Assembly: GCF_000321225.1 (NCBI RefSeq)
Contig: NW_004450276.1
Span: 5,674,917-5,738,916, forward strand
Source of the DNA: Odobenus rosmarus divergens
Lineage: Eukaryota; Chordata; Mammalia; Carnivora; Odobenidae
Length of the DNA: 64,000 nucleotides
Direction of reading: 5' to 3'
A program made the position numbers and the translations under genes. Of the stretch, positions 1 through 12,289 are shown one piece after another. The notes beneath the pieces were generated by a model. That model saw only the letters and a program-made list of their open reading frames with translations. It had not been told where the DNA came from and did no database searches. The stretch's first letter is position 1, and each line of letters begins with the position of its first letter.

Positions 1-457
1 TTAAGTGATAAACTTAGAAGTATATTAGCATTTGGATGGTGAATCAGCCACTGGGGAGAAAAAGTAATTTTCAGTATGCATGTTAACTACTGCAAAGCAA
101 AATGAATTGATAAGTGTCTCATTGAAACTGCAAGAGAGACAGAACCTGAAAAGTGAAGGGATTAGTGTAAATGGAAATGAATTTATAAGAATTACTTTTA
201 AATTTAATTAAATGGTAATGCCATTAACAGTCTGTTTAGAATGCTGCCTTTTATTTATTTTAGTGAAAACAAATTTGTAATGATTTTTAAATTTTCCATA
301 GTTTTGTGGGGTTTTTTTTTTTACTTTAACCCCCCCCCCCCTTTATTTTGGACTTTAACCCCCTATAGTGTCTTAAGTTTCTCAACTTATACCTGTCATG
401 GTAGTTTTTAGAAACTGGTTATTAAAAATTCAAAATTAAAGTGTGTCTTTTCTTTAG

Positions 458-505
458 ACAGAGATGACAGTTCTACACTAACAAAGCAAGAACTTAAATT
501 TATAG
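458..505 (+). CDS. MLLT10: MLLT10 (AF10) exon W1, first exon in window
   Basis: A 48-nt internal exon follows the acceptor tctttag and is followed by the donor gtatgt. It reads DRDDSSTLTKQELKFI; its first two bases complete a codon begun in the upstream exon, and its last base (G) starts the Gly codon finished by W2 (G|GT). AF10 is a nuclear chromatin reader whose N-terminal PHD-zinc knuckle-PHD module binds unmodified H3K27, and whose C-terminal half recruits DOT1L. This piece lies in the low-complexity middle of the protein. Identification rests on the phase-compatible join to W2 and on recall of the AF10 sequence. The exon is too short to stand alone as an ORF. Confidence 0.88.
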
Positions 506-936
506 GTATGTACCAAATTCAAGTATGGCTTTAAGGGTAATAGTATTAAATTAATCCTAATGTAGCTTAGAAACCTCCCCATATAAAGCAATAGTAGGGA
601 TCTCTAGTCCCAAAAATGATAACTGAAAGGAATTCTCCATGATTCTGGATGGTTGGTGGGATGAACTGTTACCCTGTTCTTATTGTTGTACTTGTTTGGA
701 TTTGTCGTATTGCCTAAGATATGGTAGGGTGGGTTTTAGGATTTCTAAAATTATTTACCTATCAGAGTCTAGATGCCTAGGTCTTTGATTTTTAAGACCA
801 CTTTTTACATCTATGACCCTTCTCTCTCAGTGAGGGAAAGAAGAATCTGAGACCATATTCTATGATTTATAATTTCTAATTTTGTATTTTTCAAATACTG
901 GATCAGTTGAGAGTGTATTCTGTATCCACTCTTCTT

Positions 937-978
937 TTTTTTTTTAAATTTTTTATTGTTATGTTACTTACCATACAT
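937..978 (-). mobile_element. Tiny 5'-truncated L1 3' end
   Basis: A 42-bp insert (T-rich start, then aaattttttattgttatg) is flanked by perfect 19-bp direct repeats at 918-936 and 979-997 (ttctgtatccactcttctt). Long target-site duplications plus a poly-T start mark it as an antisense retrotransposed tail. The non-tail part resembles the 3' end of carnivore L1 elements as I remember it. Perfect duplications suggest a fairly young event. Confidence 0.7.
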
Positions 979-1369
979 TTCTGTATCCACTCTTCTTAAC
1001 CAGTTAATGTATGCATCTACTGCACCCCTTTCCCTCCCTTAAAAACCTCAGTTTCACATATTAATAAAACTAGTCTTGCAAGCTAGGAGTACCTGCACTA
1101 TGGAACTTTTCCTTCTCAACAGTTTCTTAGCCTTTTTTTCATTTGAAAAGTATAAAGATCTTTCTGTATCTAAAATCATGGTCATTTACTTTGGGGAAAT
1201 AATTGTACTGCAAATGGATCCTTTCAGGAACTTAAAATCTAAAAGGAGGATAGATATGTATATAAATAATTTCAAGACATATAGTTATAACTTCTTTAAT
1301 CTGCAGTATAAAAAGAGTTCAGGGTCAGGGAAACTTACTTTTAGCTGAGGGAATGAGCTGTCCAGAGAA

Positions 1370-2200
1370 TGTAACATTTTACCTGATGCTTAAAGAAGGG
1401 TTAATGTGGAGCTATTTGGAGATAGGGATCAGGGCTAGACTCGCAGTCCCTGGAATAACAAATAGCACAAGCAGTGACACATAGGTGTGTAAAGTGATGG
1501 TGATACTGATATTTGACATGAAATATATGAAAAATAATAGCCTTAGCTACTAGTCAAAGGAGTTGAAAATAGTTGGTAGTCGGGAAATACTTGGAGTTGG
1601 GGAAAAAAAATAAAACCTGTTGTTAAGGAAGATTCATCTGGCTGTAGTTTATAAGAATATTGAAAGGAGCTATAGAACAGAGAAACCAATTAGATTTTTG
1701 TTATAATCTAGCTGAATGTATTGAGGGTTTGAGGAAGGGTAATGGAAATCAGACTAGTAGGACATATATTACCCAAGAAGAACTGGTAGTAATTATCAAT
1801 AAATTGAATGGCAGTAGCTGGGGAGGGTGGGTAATTCATTTGCCAACAAGCTGTTTAGGCAGAGATGTTTAGTGTGCAAATGAATAGATGAGGTTAGAGT
1901 TTGGGCATGAAGGAGAATTGGAAGTAAATCCATATAGGGGGTAAAATAAACTGTGAGATTGGTCATGGCTAAGCAAGGTTGGTAGAGAAAACAAAGAGGT
2001 TGGATCATGTTTATTTTAAGATAGGAAAGTCTTAATAGGTGGAAAGGAGGACTCTGGAAAAATAGGTTAAGATGCAAGAGATGAATATTTGATGAACCAA
2101 AGAAACTGGACAGATGAGATGAACAAGTAGAAAAGTTTAACTTGAAGACAGAGGGAATAGCTGTGGAAACATTCAGCATAAAAGAAAAAAATTAGTCTGT
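1370..2200 (-). mobile_element. Diverged L2 LINE fragment, antisense
   Basis: The stretch resembles the reverse complement of the L2 body (purine-rich text such as atctggctgtagtttata and 'aaccaattag' followed by gaggaagggtaatgg). It is old and strongly diverged. Assignment is by eye only; a repeat search could show another family. Confidence 0.4.
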
Positions 2201-2312
2201 TTAACCTCTCTAATTTGGGGTTAATGAATGTTTAAGTTAGTAGAAACTTTAGAAGTAGGTTTTCCCACCAAAAGAAATGATTACTTTCAGGTGTCATTAA
2301 TAACTTGAGTGT

Positions 2313-2507
2313 GCTGGGGCGCCTGGGTGGCTCAGTTGTTAAGCGTCTGCCTTCGGCTCAGGTCATGATCCCAGGGTCCTGGGATCGAGCCCCACATCGG
2401 GCTCCCTGCTCGGCGGGAAGCCTGCTTCTCCCTCTGCCACTTACCCTGCTTGTGTTCTCTGTCTCTCGCTGTCTCTCTCTGTCAAATAAATAAAATCTTA
2501 AAAAAAA
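2313..2507 (+). mobile_element. CAN-SINE (tRNA-Lys type), sense
   Basis: Full-length SINE with head, CT-rich region and AATAAAATCTT-A tail. It is flanked by perfect target duplications aataacttgagtgt at 2299-2312 and 2508-2521. Confidence 0.95.
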
Positions 2508-3562
2508 AATAACTTGAGTGTTTACAAAATGTCCTGTTAGTGTACTTGAGAAAAACGTTTTACTGATTACATAATAGTGATAAATAATGATGCCTATATA
2601 TGTAAAAACTATGCTTCTGAAGTAGTTACTCTTTTGTAATGCTCAGTGTTTCCTGAGAAGTTACCTCCTTTCTCCTTGTATTCTTTATCAAGACTGTGTC
2701 TGTCTTTCCTTCTGTTCTCTGCCTACTCCTAACTGAATCAGTCACCAAGTGGTACCTTCTGAATATTTTTTCTAGTTAATTTGAAGCTTCCTAGATGTGA
2801 ATTTTTATATCTAGTTTATTATTTTCAAAATCCTACCTTCTCACAGCTGTGGGTTGGCTTGGATCCTCATCGTCTCTTTCACAGATTGTTCTATTAGTCT
2901 CCTTTTGTTTTTGTCAGTACCTGGAGTTGATCAGGTGGACTGACTGAAGCCAGTATGGGAGAAGTGAAGAATGTCACTTAATCATTTGTGATTAAAACAT
3001 TATTGTCAAGAATGCCAAATGTTGCTTATCTTATTCTTTCTTAAAGTAATCTTGGGAAAACGAGTTATAATTGGGAAGTTACTTGGTGAACCTGACATCA
3101 GAATATGGACAATTAGATCATGTTTAAAAATTATCACCATCTTGATAATGTTCTTTTTCTCTGTATAATGCAATTGATTGCTTTCTTAAGCAGCTTCCTT
3201 TCACATTAATTTCTAGTCATATGTTTGCAGAAGCTGTGTCCCAGTTACCTTGATGATTAAATCTACAATTAGAGACCATGACTTATATGGTGAGCTGGTT
3301 CTATAGATGGCCAGTATTACTTGTTTGACACTCAGAGGCTCATTTTATTTAAGGATCTCTGGATATGTATATGTGCCTATTCCTGACAGAACAGTATTTT
3401 TATATAATACCAGCTAGGTATTTACAGTTTCGCTTCCCAGACTCTTTGTCATTCATTATGCTTGTAGTATTTGGAGCAACTAATATTTTCATTCAAAAGG
3501 TATATGAAAAACTTATATTCAGAGTTGTTTCTGGGTGTGTCAAGATTTAGGAGACCAAAAAT

Positions 3563-3739
3563 ATTTTTTTAAAGATTTTATTTATGTGAGAGTGAGCAAG
3601 AGAGAGAACACACACAGGGAGAGGGAGAAGCAGGCTCCCCGCTGAGCAAGGAGCCCGATGCAGGGCTCATCCCAGGTCCCTGGGATCATGACCTGAGCCG
3701 AAGGCAGACACTTAACTGACTGAGCCACCCAGGTACCCA
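3563..3739 (-). mobile_element. CAN-SINE, antisense
   Basis: Reverse-oriented SINE beginning with the T-rich tail complement aaagattttattt and ending with gagccacccagg. Target duplications agaccaaaaat lie at 3552-3562 and 3740-3750. Confidence 0.93.
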
Positions 3740-3799
3740 AGACCAAAAATTTTTAATTCATGTTGGCAGTAATAGAAAATCTGATTTTCTACCCGGATC

Positions 3800-4400
3800 A
3801 GTCCTAAAGAAACTATGGAGAGAAAGTAAATCAGTATAATGAACATATAAAAGATATGAGGGAAGATAATAATAACTTAAAACAAACAAAATATTTAAAA
3901 GAAACAAGTAGAAACTTTAGATATGGAAAAGTGTAATAGTCAAAGTAAAGAACACAATAGATGGGATAAATAACAGTGGATACAGTGAGGAACAAAATAA
4001 TAAATGGATTTTGTACGTGTTTAAAATAAAAATGATATGATATGGAGGATAGAAGTACATTCCAGAAAGTAGGAACCCTAGAAAGGGAGAGAGAGAAAAA
4101 TGGAGAGCAGGAAATAATCTGAAGAAGTAAGGAAGAAATTTCTTCCCTAAAAAAAGATGAGCAATCTTAGCTTGAACTGGTCAGAGAAAAAGAGTGAAGG
4201 AAAAATCCTCACCTAGACTCGTTATAGGGGACATTTTAATATATCAAAGACAGGGAAAGAATTCTAAAACATAGACTAGTAAGATGAAGTCCTTCTTGGA
4301 GAGAGATCTTTAAGGACTATATAGAAATAAGTTCAGTTCTAAGGTGTGGTACAACATATTTAAAGGCTAGATTTAACAGAGGTAATTTTTATAGCAAAAA
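3800..4400 (+). mobile_element. Old L1/HAL1 fragment, sense (ORF1 3' region)
   Basis: A-rich text contains landmarks like those near the end of ORF1 in old L1/HAL1 elements: 'agaacacaatagatggg', 'gagagaaaaatggagag' and 'tcctcacctagactcgtta'. No open frame survives. The subfamily is not assigned. Confidence 0.5.
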
Positions 4401-4439
4401 AAAAATTGGAAGTAGTGGAAATATAAAGATTACAGTTGT

Positions 4440-4626
4440 ATTTTTTTTTTAAGATTTTATTTATTTATTTGACAGCTAGAGAGGGAACACAAGCAGGAGG
4501 AGTGGGAGAGGGAGAAGCAGGCTTCCCGCTGAGTAGGGAGCCTGATGTGGGGCTCGATCCCAGGACCCTGGGATCATGACCTGAGCCAAAGGCAGATGCT
4601 CAACAACTGAGCCACCCAGGCGCCCC
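4440..4626 (-). mobile_element. CAN-SINE, antisense
   Basis: Starts with a T-run and aagattttatttatttat and ends with ccacccaggcgcccc. Target duplications are not clear. Confidence 0.92.
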
Positions 4627-5159
4627 TACACCTATTGCCTGTAGCATCTCCTGGATTCAATTATCAAATGATATTTAGGTAGCTTACCTAGCAACTTGGA
4701 AATATATCTGTGATACATTTTCCCTGACACCAAACCCAGAACAACAAATTATATAATGCCTAAAATAATACATACATGGTTCAAAGGATTATCAATTTCT
4801 TATATTCTGTTTTGATGGTGCTCAGATTCTATTGGAAGAGTCAGATATATAAATGAATAATTGCAGAATAAAACGTTAGACAAATTATCATGGTCGTTAT
4901 GTTAAAATAATAGGTTTGAGAGTAGTTTTTTTCTTCATTTTTTGATTGTGGTCATTACTTACATGTTTTTATTTAAATCGTAGAAGACCTTTAATGACGA
5001 ATGGCAAATTGTTTTAATAGCTGCCACACCTAATAAGATTATATTCTTCATTTTAATTGGCAATTTTTTCCTATAAACCTTCCTTTTAATTTCCTTAAGA
5101 AACGGGGGGGGGGAATCATTGTGTAATGAACTTGATGTTTGTCATCTAGGCTTATGATT

Positions 5160-5850
5160 GATATTTTAGGTAAGTCTCATTTCTTCTCCTTCATTAACCT
5201 GACCACCTATATTTCTATACTTCATCTGAGCTAAGTGTTTCTAGAGAAAAAAATTCGCACCATGTACACATTCGTATCATTATAGATTCGTGATACTAGC
5301 CTTGACTGACATTTAAATTGCTTGGCAATGTTAATATACATCTCTAAGAAAGTCTCTTACTTTTCGCTATGAGTGTTTATTTTTTTAAACTTTTACTGCC
5401 TGTGAAAATTTCATCTTTTCATCACCCAATTCTGCAAACCTGCTTGGCTTGTATCCATCCTCTTTTCTTTCTGTCCAGTTCTGCTTGCAGCCCAGGGCTA
5501 GTCTTGTACTGTGGATCTCACCCTTCTGTGCCCTCTCACAGACCTTGTCATTTTAGTTGCCTTATCCCCTCACCATCACTTTTCTTTGCTCATCTACATC
5601 TAAACATACTCTAGTGTCTCTCCTCTTGAAAAAGCACAGAAGAACCCAAACCTTCCTTTAATCCCACATTCCTATTCATGTACCTACCCCTCGAACTGTT
5701 CTGCCTCCACTCATTTAAGATTTTCTCTTTGTTTTGGGTGATATGTCTAGTTGTGACTTTTATTCTTCTTAGGACCTCTTTGCTTCCTGATTGAGAGAAT
5801 TCATGTCCTTCATCAATTCTGGACACAACTGAAGCCATTATATTTTAAAA
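5160..5850 (+). mobile_element. Probable L2 LINE fragment, sense
   Basis: Pyrimidine-rich text with L2-like phrases, for example the Cys/Pro-coding run around 5,500-5,700. ORFs in the stretch are interrupted and short. Assignment is tentative. Confidence 0.35.
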
Positions 5851-5961
5851 TATTGATTCTTCCTATTCTTTCTGTTCTTCAGTGATTTTTGTTAGACGTA
5901 TTTGGACTTTCATTCTGTCCTTCATGTCCCTTAATCTTTCTTTTTATAATTTCCATTTCTT

Positions 5962-6151
5962 TTTCTTTTTTTTTAATATTTTATTTATTTTATTTATTCA
6001 TGAGAGACAGAGGGAGAGAGAGAGAGAGAAGCAGAGGGAGAAGCAGGCTCCCAAGGAGCAGGGAGCCCGATGCGGGACTCCATCCCAGGACCCTGGGACC
6101 ATGACCTGAGCCGAAGGCAGACGCTCAACCAACTGAGCCACCCAGGCGCCC
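5962..6151 (-). mobile_element. CAN-SINE, antisense, inside old L1
   Basis: Antisense SINE with perfect 17-bp target duplications tataatttccatttctt at 5945-5961 and 6152-6168. An internal (GA)n run lies near 6010-6030. Confidence 0.95.
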
Positions 6152-6295
6152 TATAATTTCCATTTCTTAATTTCTCTGTGCTATATCTGGGTAATTTCTT
6201 TTGATCTTTTTGTGTTCAGTCATTTCTTTAGCTCACTATTAATTTATCATTTTCCCTGCCTAATGAGTAAAGATTTTTAGTGAATGTGTTTTTCA

Positions 6296-6495
6296 GTTTT
6301 GTTTTTTTTTTTTTTAAGATTTTATTTATTTGACAGAGACACAGCGAGAGAGGGAACACGAGCAGGGGGAGTGGGAGAGGGAGAAGCAGGCTTCCCGCTG
6401 AGCAGGGAGCCCTATGTGGGGCCCGATCCCAGGACCTTGGGACCATGATCTGAGCCGAAGGCAGATGCTTAATGACTGAGCCACCCAAGAGCCCC
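6296..6495 (-). mobile_element. CAN-SINE, antisense, inside old L1
   Basis: Antisense SINE with a T14-type tail complement at its left end. The flanks atgtgtttttcag and atgtttttcattt are imperfect target duplications. Confidence 0.92.
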
Positions 6496-6599
6496 ATGTT
6501 TTTCATTTATTGGAATTCTTTGTGTTCCTTTCTGAAATGGACCTGGTCTGGTTTTGTTTTTCTTTTTCTTTCTTGTGTTTAAGAACATGTAGCCCTTTT

Positions 6600-7240
6600 C
6601 TCATATTTAAAAATATTTTTATTTTGAAACAGTCTTAAACTTATAGAGAACTGTATCTGCCTAAACCATTTGAGACTTAAGTTGCAGATAGAGTGCCATT
6701 TTCATCCCTGAACACTTAAGTAGTCTTTACAAACAAGGACATTTTCCTATAAAATCACAGTATGATGATCAAAAATAGGAAATTAACATCACCATGTTAC
6801 TACCATCTACTCTTTAGATGCTGTTAAAATTTTGACAGTTGTCTCAAAATTTAATAGGGTGTTATTTCTGGATTTGGTTAAATTTTTTTCTCATTATTGG
6901 GTCATGTTATGTTTTCTTGGAGCAGGATATCATATACATGATCTTTCCAATGCATGTATCAGATGGCACATAATCAGGCTTTTCTCATGAAAAGGTTTTC
7001 TTTTCCCCTTTATAATTAGTATGTGTATTGTGGAATTAACTGTGAGACTATATAAATATCCCATTCCTCATGAGACTTTCAGTTTCTATCATTATGGACT
7101 TACAGATTTGTGTGGGTTATGATGTATTTATTGTGATACTCGGGTTGTTCACAGGTTAGCTAGTAGGAGCCCCTTTAAGCTGGCACTGTGTCCTTTTGAT
7201 ATATCCCCATTATTCTTTGAACACTTCCTTTTTTTCTGGC
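6600..7240 (-). mobile_element. Old L1M 3' region, antisense
   Basis: The text follows the pattern of L1M-type 3' ends in reverse: an 'acaaggacattttcctat' landmark at about 6,735, a 'gttacta'/'gacagttgtc' region, then 'cctttataattagtatgtg' and 'gactatataaatatccc'. Strongly diverged; subfamily not assigned. Confidence 0.5.
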
Positions 7241-7249
7241 ATTACAAGT

Positions 7250-7918
7250 ATATTAGTTTTCTATTGCTGCCATAACAAATTAACACAAAATTAGAAACTT
7301 AAAAGCACTCAGATTTATTAGCACACAGTCAGAAGTCTGGTTGGGTTAACTGGTTTCTCTGCTTAGAGTCTCACCAGGCTAAAACCGAGGTGTTGGCTCC
7401 CTGAGCTCTTACTATTAGGAGACTCTTGGGATTAATTCCCTTCCAAGCTCTTTTAGGTTGTTGGCAGAACTCAGGTTGTTCCTTGCAGTTGCAAGACTGA
7501 GGTCATCATTTCCTTTCTGGCTGACAGCTGAGGGCCTCCCTTAGCTCCCTGAGGCTTCTATCCCATCCTTTCACATGTCCCTACACCTTAGAGCTAGAAA
7601 AGATGAGTTGAATCCTTTGCACACTTAAGAGTCTCTCTGACTTCCCCTTCTGTTGGATCTCTCTTGTTTTCTCATCTGTTACCTCTCTCACTGATCAGTC
7701 TCTTGTCCTTCGTCTTCTGTTTTTATGGGTTCATGTGATTACACTGGGCCTACCTACATAATCCAAGATATTCTACCTATTTTAAGGTCAGCTAATCAGT
7801 ACCTTAATTCAGTCTGCCAAGTTTCTTCACACTAGTGCCTTGATTAGTGTTTGAATAATCAGGGGAAGGGAACCTTGGGTTTGGAAGGTGGACCTCACGA
7901 GAATTCTGTCTATCACAG
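7250..7918 (-). mobile_element. MLT1-like MaLR LTR, antisense
   Basis: It begins tattagttttctattgctg, runs through 'gattacactgggcc' and 'attttaaggtcagc', and ends near 'attctgtctatcaca'. This is the layout of an MLT1-type (ERVL-MaLR) solo LTR read in reverse. It is a long-dead non-coding LTR fossil with no viral genes nearby. Confidence 0.6.
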
Positions 7919-8246
7919 CAGGGGATATGCTAGGTTCCTCTTTTTTATATAGATTGTTGTTTCTTTCTTACACTTTTGATTCCTCTGCTTAGGTTCTTAA
8001 TCATTTAAAACATTTATCTCATAATCTTTATTTGCTCTATTTTCTAAGGTTCTGGGAAATAATGTTTGTGTCTGCTAATTTGTGATGAAGGGGATCATTT
8101 CCTTCTGTGTTTTCCAATTTTGGATTGTGAACTCATTTTATAGCCTGGGTTAAGGATATATCCCTTCTTGGGATTTATCAGACCAGGCACATATGTAAAT
8201 TCAAACCCAAAACCTATTTGAAGGCAAGGCTGTGGCTTAGAAATTC

Positions 8247-8417
8247 TTTTTTTTTTTTTTTTAAGATTTTATTTATTTATTTCACAGAGAGATAGCGACA
8301 GCAGTAACACAAGCAGGGGGAGAGGGAGAGGGAGAGGTAGGCTTCCCGCCGAGCAGGGAGCTCGATGCGGGGCTCGATCCCAGGACCCTGGGATCATGAC
8401 CTGAGCCAAAGGCAGAT
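8247..8417 (-). mobile_element. CAN-SINE, antisense, head-truncated
   Basis: Antisense SINE that stops at 'ggcagatg' instead of reaching the usual gccacccaggcgcc end, so about 30 bp of the tRNA-like head are missing. Confidence 0.9.
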
Positions 8418-8599
8418 GAACAACTTGATGTAGTACTGATGTGGCCTCCCAGGCAGTTTGAAATTGGGAAGCAGGAACTCTGGTTGGTGACCACTAACAT
8501 TTATGTTGTTGGTCATGTATACTTCTCTCTAGTATATTGTTTTTATGTAATTGCCATGGCACACTAATAAAAGCTTAGGTCTCCACAATGTTTCTTGGC

Positions 8600-9700
8600 T
8601 CTGCCTACCCTCTACCGTTCTTCCTAAAATCACCATTTGTCTCCATGTTTCCAAATCCAGTGGGCATTTTCATTCTGTGTCTTAACTAGGCTTTCAGCAT
8701 CATTTGATGCAGTTGATATGCCCTGTCTTTCTTGAGATTCTTTTCTCTGCTTTGTTGACACTGCACTGGTTTTCTTCTTACCTCACTGATCTCAGTTTTC
8801 TTTGCAGATTCTTCTTCCACACTAACCATCCTTGAAATGTTGGGGGTCTTCAGGACTTAGTCCTAGACCAACGTTTTTCTCTTTTACAAGCAAAAATGCA
8901 CTCTTTCTGTTCCAGTTTTCACCACCTCAGTAAATGGCACTTCTAATCACTACCCAATTCATGCATAATATTTTCTTTATCTACCAAATGTAGCTTATCA
9001 TCAAGTTGGGTTCATCTGACTTCTAGATGCACTTCAAGCTTGTCCATAACACCACAGCCTTAGTCTTGAGGGACATAATCTTTCACCTAGATTGTGGAAC
9101 AGCCGTCTAAATGACCTTTGTGTTTCCATTCTTCCTCTTTTCAATTCATTTATGACGTAGCAGTTAGAGGGATGACCTTCTAAAAACCTGTCATGCTGTA
9201 TTTGCCTTTGGTGTCTTCCCCTTGATCTTAGTATAAATTTTAAACACCTCTCCGTGGCTTGCAGGGTCCTGTGAGGTCTGTTCCTTCCCTTCTCCACTTG
9301 GTTCTACCACTCTCTGCACTATGCTTTACCCATATTACCTATTTTTTCTTTACTATTTTCATTGTTTTTTGAACAAGCTTTTCTACTTCACTCTTTAAAC
9401 TTAACACCTACCTGTCTAAACTTTAGGTCTTGGCTTAAGTATCAATTTTTTTTTTTTTCCAGACAGATATTTTCTGCTTTCTGATTTGTCACTTATGGTA
9501 CTCTTTGTCTTCGATCATAGCACTTGTCACAATTTATAGTTATGTGTTTGTTTTAAATGTTTGCCTCCCTAATTAACTTGTAATTTCTTGGAGAGCAGAG
9601 ATGTTGTCTGTCTTGTTCCCCACTTTTTTTCCTTGCTCCTAGCATAGTGCCCATCTTCTAGTAAACACACGGTAAATATCGGATGGATGGATGGATGAAC
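8600..9700 (+). mobile_element. L2 LINE, sense
   Basis: L2 landmarks are legible in order: a 'ggcattttcattctg' region, 'atgttgggggtcttcaggac', and the 3' end 'ttggagagcagagatg' with 'agcatagtgcccat'. It ends in a (GGAT)n-like tail at 9,681-9,699. Diverged and non-coding. Confidence 0.6.
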
Positions 9701-10423
9701 TAGTACATCATGGCCACCCTCTGTATCATTCCGTATCGTTGTTTTTACCCTCTGTCCTGAACAGATGAATTTCAGGGATTTTCTTAGAGTTTATGCATTG
9801 CAGGATTCAGTTCTATTTAATTCAATGAATGGCACCTTGATTTGGATTAAGGTAACATATAACTTGTGGAAGATGGAAATAGAGTAAGTGAAATAGAAAG
9901 CAGGTACAGAACAATCTAAGGAGGATTATTTACCTTTTAGATAAAGATCTAGAGATCTTACTAAACTATTTTTTCGTGCTGCACCAATCATACCCTAAAG
10001 TATGAGGGAATTTAGGAGATTCAGTGATTGTCATCTTCAAAAAAGATTTAGATATTTATACTGCCCTGCCTTGATAGGAAAAGAAAATTTTATTTGTTCT
10101 ATTTATAGTAATAACCTGAGTTCCAGACACAGTTTCAGAGTATGATCACCACATTGCACATTTAGCTGTGTAGTTTCCTGTTCACGCTCAAATGCAATAT
10201 AAAAACAGATGTAAGTTTAGACATCAGGGGTCCTCATTCACCACAGTTTTTTTGCTTTTCAGTATTACACTTTTATATATATTATTACATGTGGCAATGG
10301 TATTTTCAGTTTTGAAAGAGTATTAGTGACATTAGAGGACCTGATAATTGTAATACTGTACATTCCTGACTTAAAGATAAAACTTTAATTAGAGCAATAA
10401 CTCTGAAGTAGCAATGGCTGCCA

Positions 10424-10600
10424 TAATGGAAACTTACTGTGTATTAGGCACTGGTAGAGCCTTTACATGGATGTTTTCAAATAAAAGGCTTTAAGGTAGC
10501 TATTACTTGCTTTTATAGAGAAGAACAATATGGAGCCTCAGAAAGCTTAAGTAATTTGATTAAGATCACATAGTTGGGAGAGCCAAGATTTTTGTCTCAG
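10424..10600 (+). mobile_element. MIR SINE, sense
   Basis: MIR core text is recognisable: 'cttactgtgtattaggcact', later 'gagcctcagaaagcttaag' and 'gatcacatagttgg'. Confidence 0.6.
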
Positions 10601-10749
10601 TCAAAAACTTGTGCTGGTTCCCCCCCACCTCCAAGCATGCTGTTTCCAGCTAACTTTTAGTTTTAAGAGTTGGAGATTCCATGTATGCTCTCCACCATTA
10701 AAGAATTAGATTATTAGATTATTCTACCTTTTAAGGTACTTTGCTGCAA

Positions 10750-10992
10750 AAGCTGAGTTCAAGTGTTGCTCTCTGGAACTCCTCCACCCCAGTCTCTTCC
10801 TCTGAACTTCACTTGTCCTTCATGTCACATGTCCTTACCAGTATTTCCCTCCTGTATCATAGTAGCTTATGAATACTTATTAGCTCTGCTGTGAGACTGT
10901 TGGTTCTTTGAAGGCAGAATTCCCTTCTTTGATATCTTCAGTGCCTTTTTTTTTTATAAGAACCTCAATAAATATTTATTGAATGAGGTAAT
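10750..10992 (+). mobile_element. L2 LINE 3' end, sense
   Basis: The text ends in the L2 signature 'tttgaaggcagaattcc' followed by 'caataaatatttattgaatg'. Confidence 0.6.
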
Positions 10993-11590
10993 GAACTTTT
11001 TAAAAAATTTTTCTCAGGTATATGTCCATTATTTGGAATATAAGGTTTATAAATACTTGCTTCATTTACATGCTGTCTCTTTTCTTTCCTTCTCAGCCAA
11101 ACTTCTTAAATGAGTTCATCTTGCCAAGATTCATTGTCTCATTTAGTGACTTCCCTTTTGTGGCCTGACCTTAAATGACCAATGGAATTATTTGACCTGT
11201 TCTTTTGAAATTCTTGAAGTGGTTTCTGAGATTCTCTTAAGTTTTCTTATTTTGTTCTTTGTGGTCTATCTTTGTCTTTAAGTGGTAACATTCTGTAGGA
11301 TTCTGTCTTTGGTCCTCTTGATCATGCTGAAAACTTTCCCTAGGTGATCTTATTTTACCATTTCTTGGCTTTGACTAGCTTCTGCATCAGGAGTTGTAAA
11401 TCACATATTTACAGGGGCCAGATAGGTAACATAAATCAGAGAAGAGGTGAAGAATAAGGAAAGACAGGACTCTGGGGGATTAAAGAATCTGTGCCGTGGC
11501 CAAAGCTCCAGCATATTGTTGCTATTTCAGAATATAGTATCCAGTATTGACAGACCTTCTGTTTTTCAGGACAAATTAGAATTCACTTTT

Positions 11591-11788
11591 TTTTTTTTTT
11601 TTAGATTTTATTTGTTTATTTGAGAGAGACAGACAGTGACAGAGATAGTGAGAGCACACATAGGGAGGAGAGGGAGAAGCAGGCTCCCGCTGAGCAGGAA
11701 GCCTGACGTGGGGCTTGATCCCAGGACCCTGGGATTATGACCTGAGCCGAAGGCAGATGCTTAACCGACTGAGCCACCCAGGCGCCCC
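11591..11788 (-). mobile_element. CAN-SINE, antisense
   Basis: Antisense SINE flanked by tagaattcactttt at 11577-11590 and 11789-11802. A third copy of the same 14-mer sits at 11820-11833 after an (ATTT)n run (see findings). Confidence 0.95.
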
Positions 11789-11846
11789 TAGAATTCACTT
11801 TTATTTATTTATTTATTTTTAGAATTCACTTTTAAATGTGAAGTTT

Positions 11847-12056
11847 TGGGGCACCTGGGTGGCTCAGTCGGTTAACTGACTCTTGATCTCAGGGTCATGA
11901 GATTGAGCCCCACATTGGGCTCCCCACTCAGCACGCTCAGCAGGGAGTCTGCTTGAGATTCTCTCTCTTTCTCTGCTCCCCCAACTCTTGCACACGTGAG
12001 CTCTGTCTCTCAAAGAAATAAATCTTTAAAATATATTTCTAAATTAACTTTTTTAA
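11847..12056 (+). mobile_element. CAN-SINE, sense
   Basis: Sense SINE of the older 'gagattctctctctttctc' body type. Target duplications aaatgtgaagttt lie at 11834-11846 and 12057-12069. Confidence 0.95.
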
Positions 12057-12289
12057 AAATGTGAAGTTTCAATGTTTTGAAATATGGACTAATTTAAGAT
12101 TTCAAACACAGGGCAGGCCAACAGAAAGCCTTTTTGAGTTTTCATGTTTATGTACACTAACTTTACTATTCTTCTGACTCTTGGATTTGTAGCTCCACAC
12201 CTGAGTTTTCTGCTGAGCTTCAGGCTGATCCTGTTCTGTTCTAGACTATATAGGAGTTCTGTGGTCCACAGGCATCTCAAAGGCCATGA

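Larger units (their letters stand above)
5850..6600 (-). mobile_element. Old L1/HAL1 fragment, antisense, split by two SINEs
   Basis: The pieces outside the SINEs (5,880-5,961; 6,152-6,295; 6,496-6,600) read like the reverse complement of the L1/HAL1 ORF1 coiled-coil region (gtccttcatgtcccttaatc; tttctctgtgctatatctgg). Two later SINE insertions split it. Confidence 0.5.

Noticed and set aside
2305..2493. ORFs such as MSVLGRLGGSVVKRLPSAQV, recurring at 6,228 (-), 11,616 (-) and 37,143
   Set aside because: These are translations of the CAN-SINE body, not genes.
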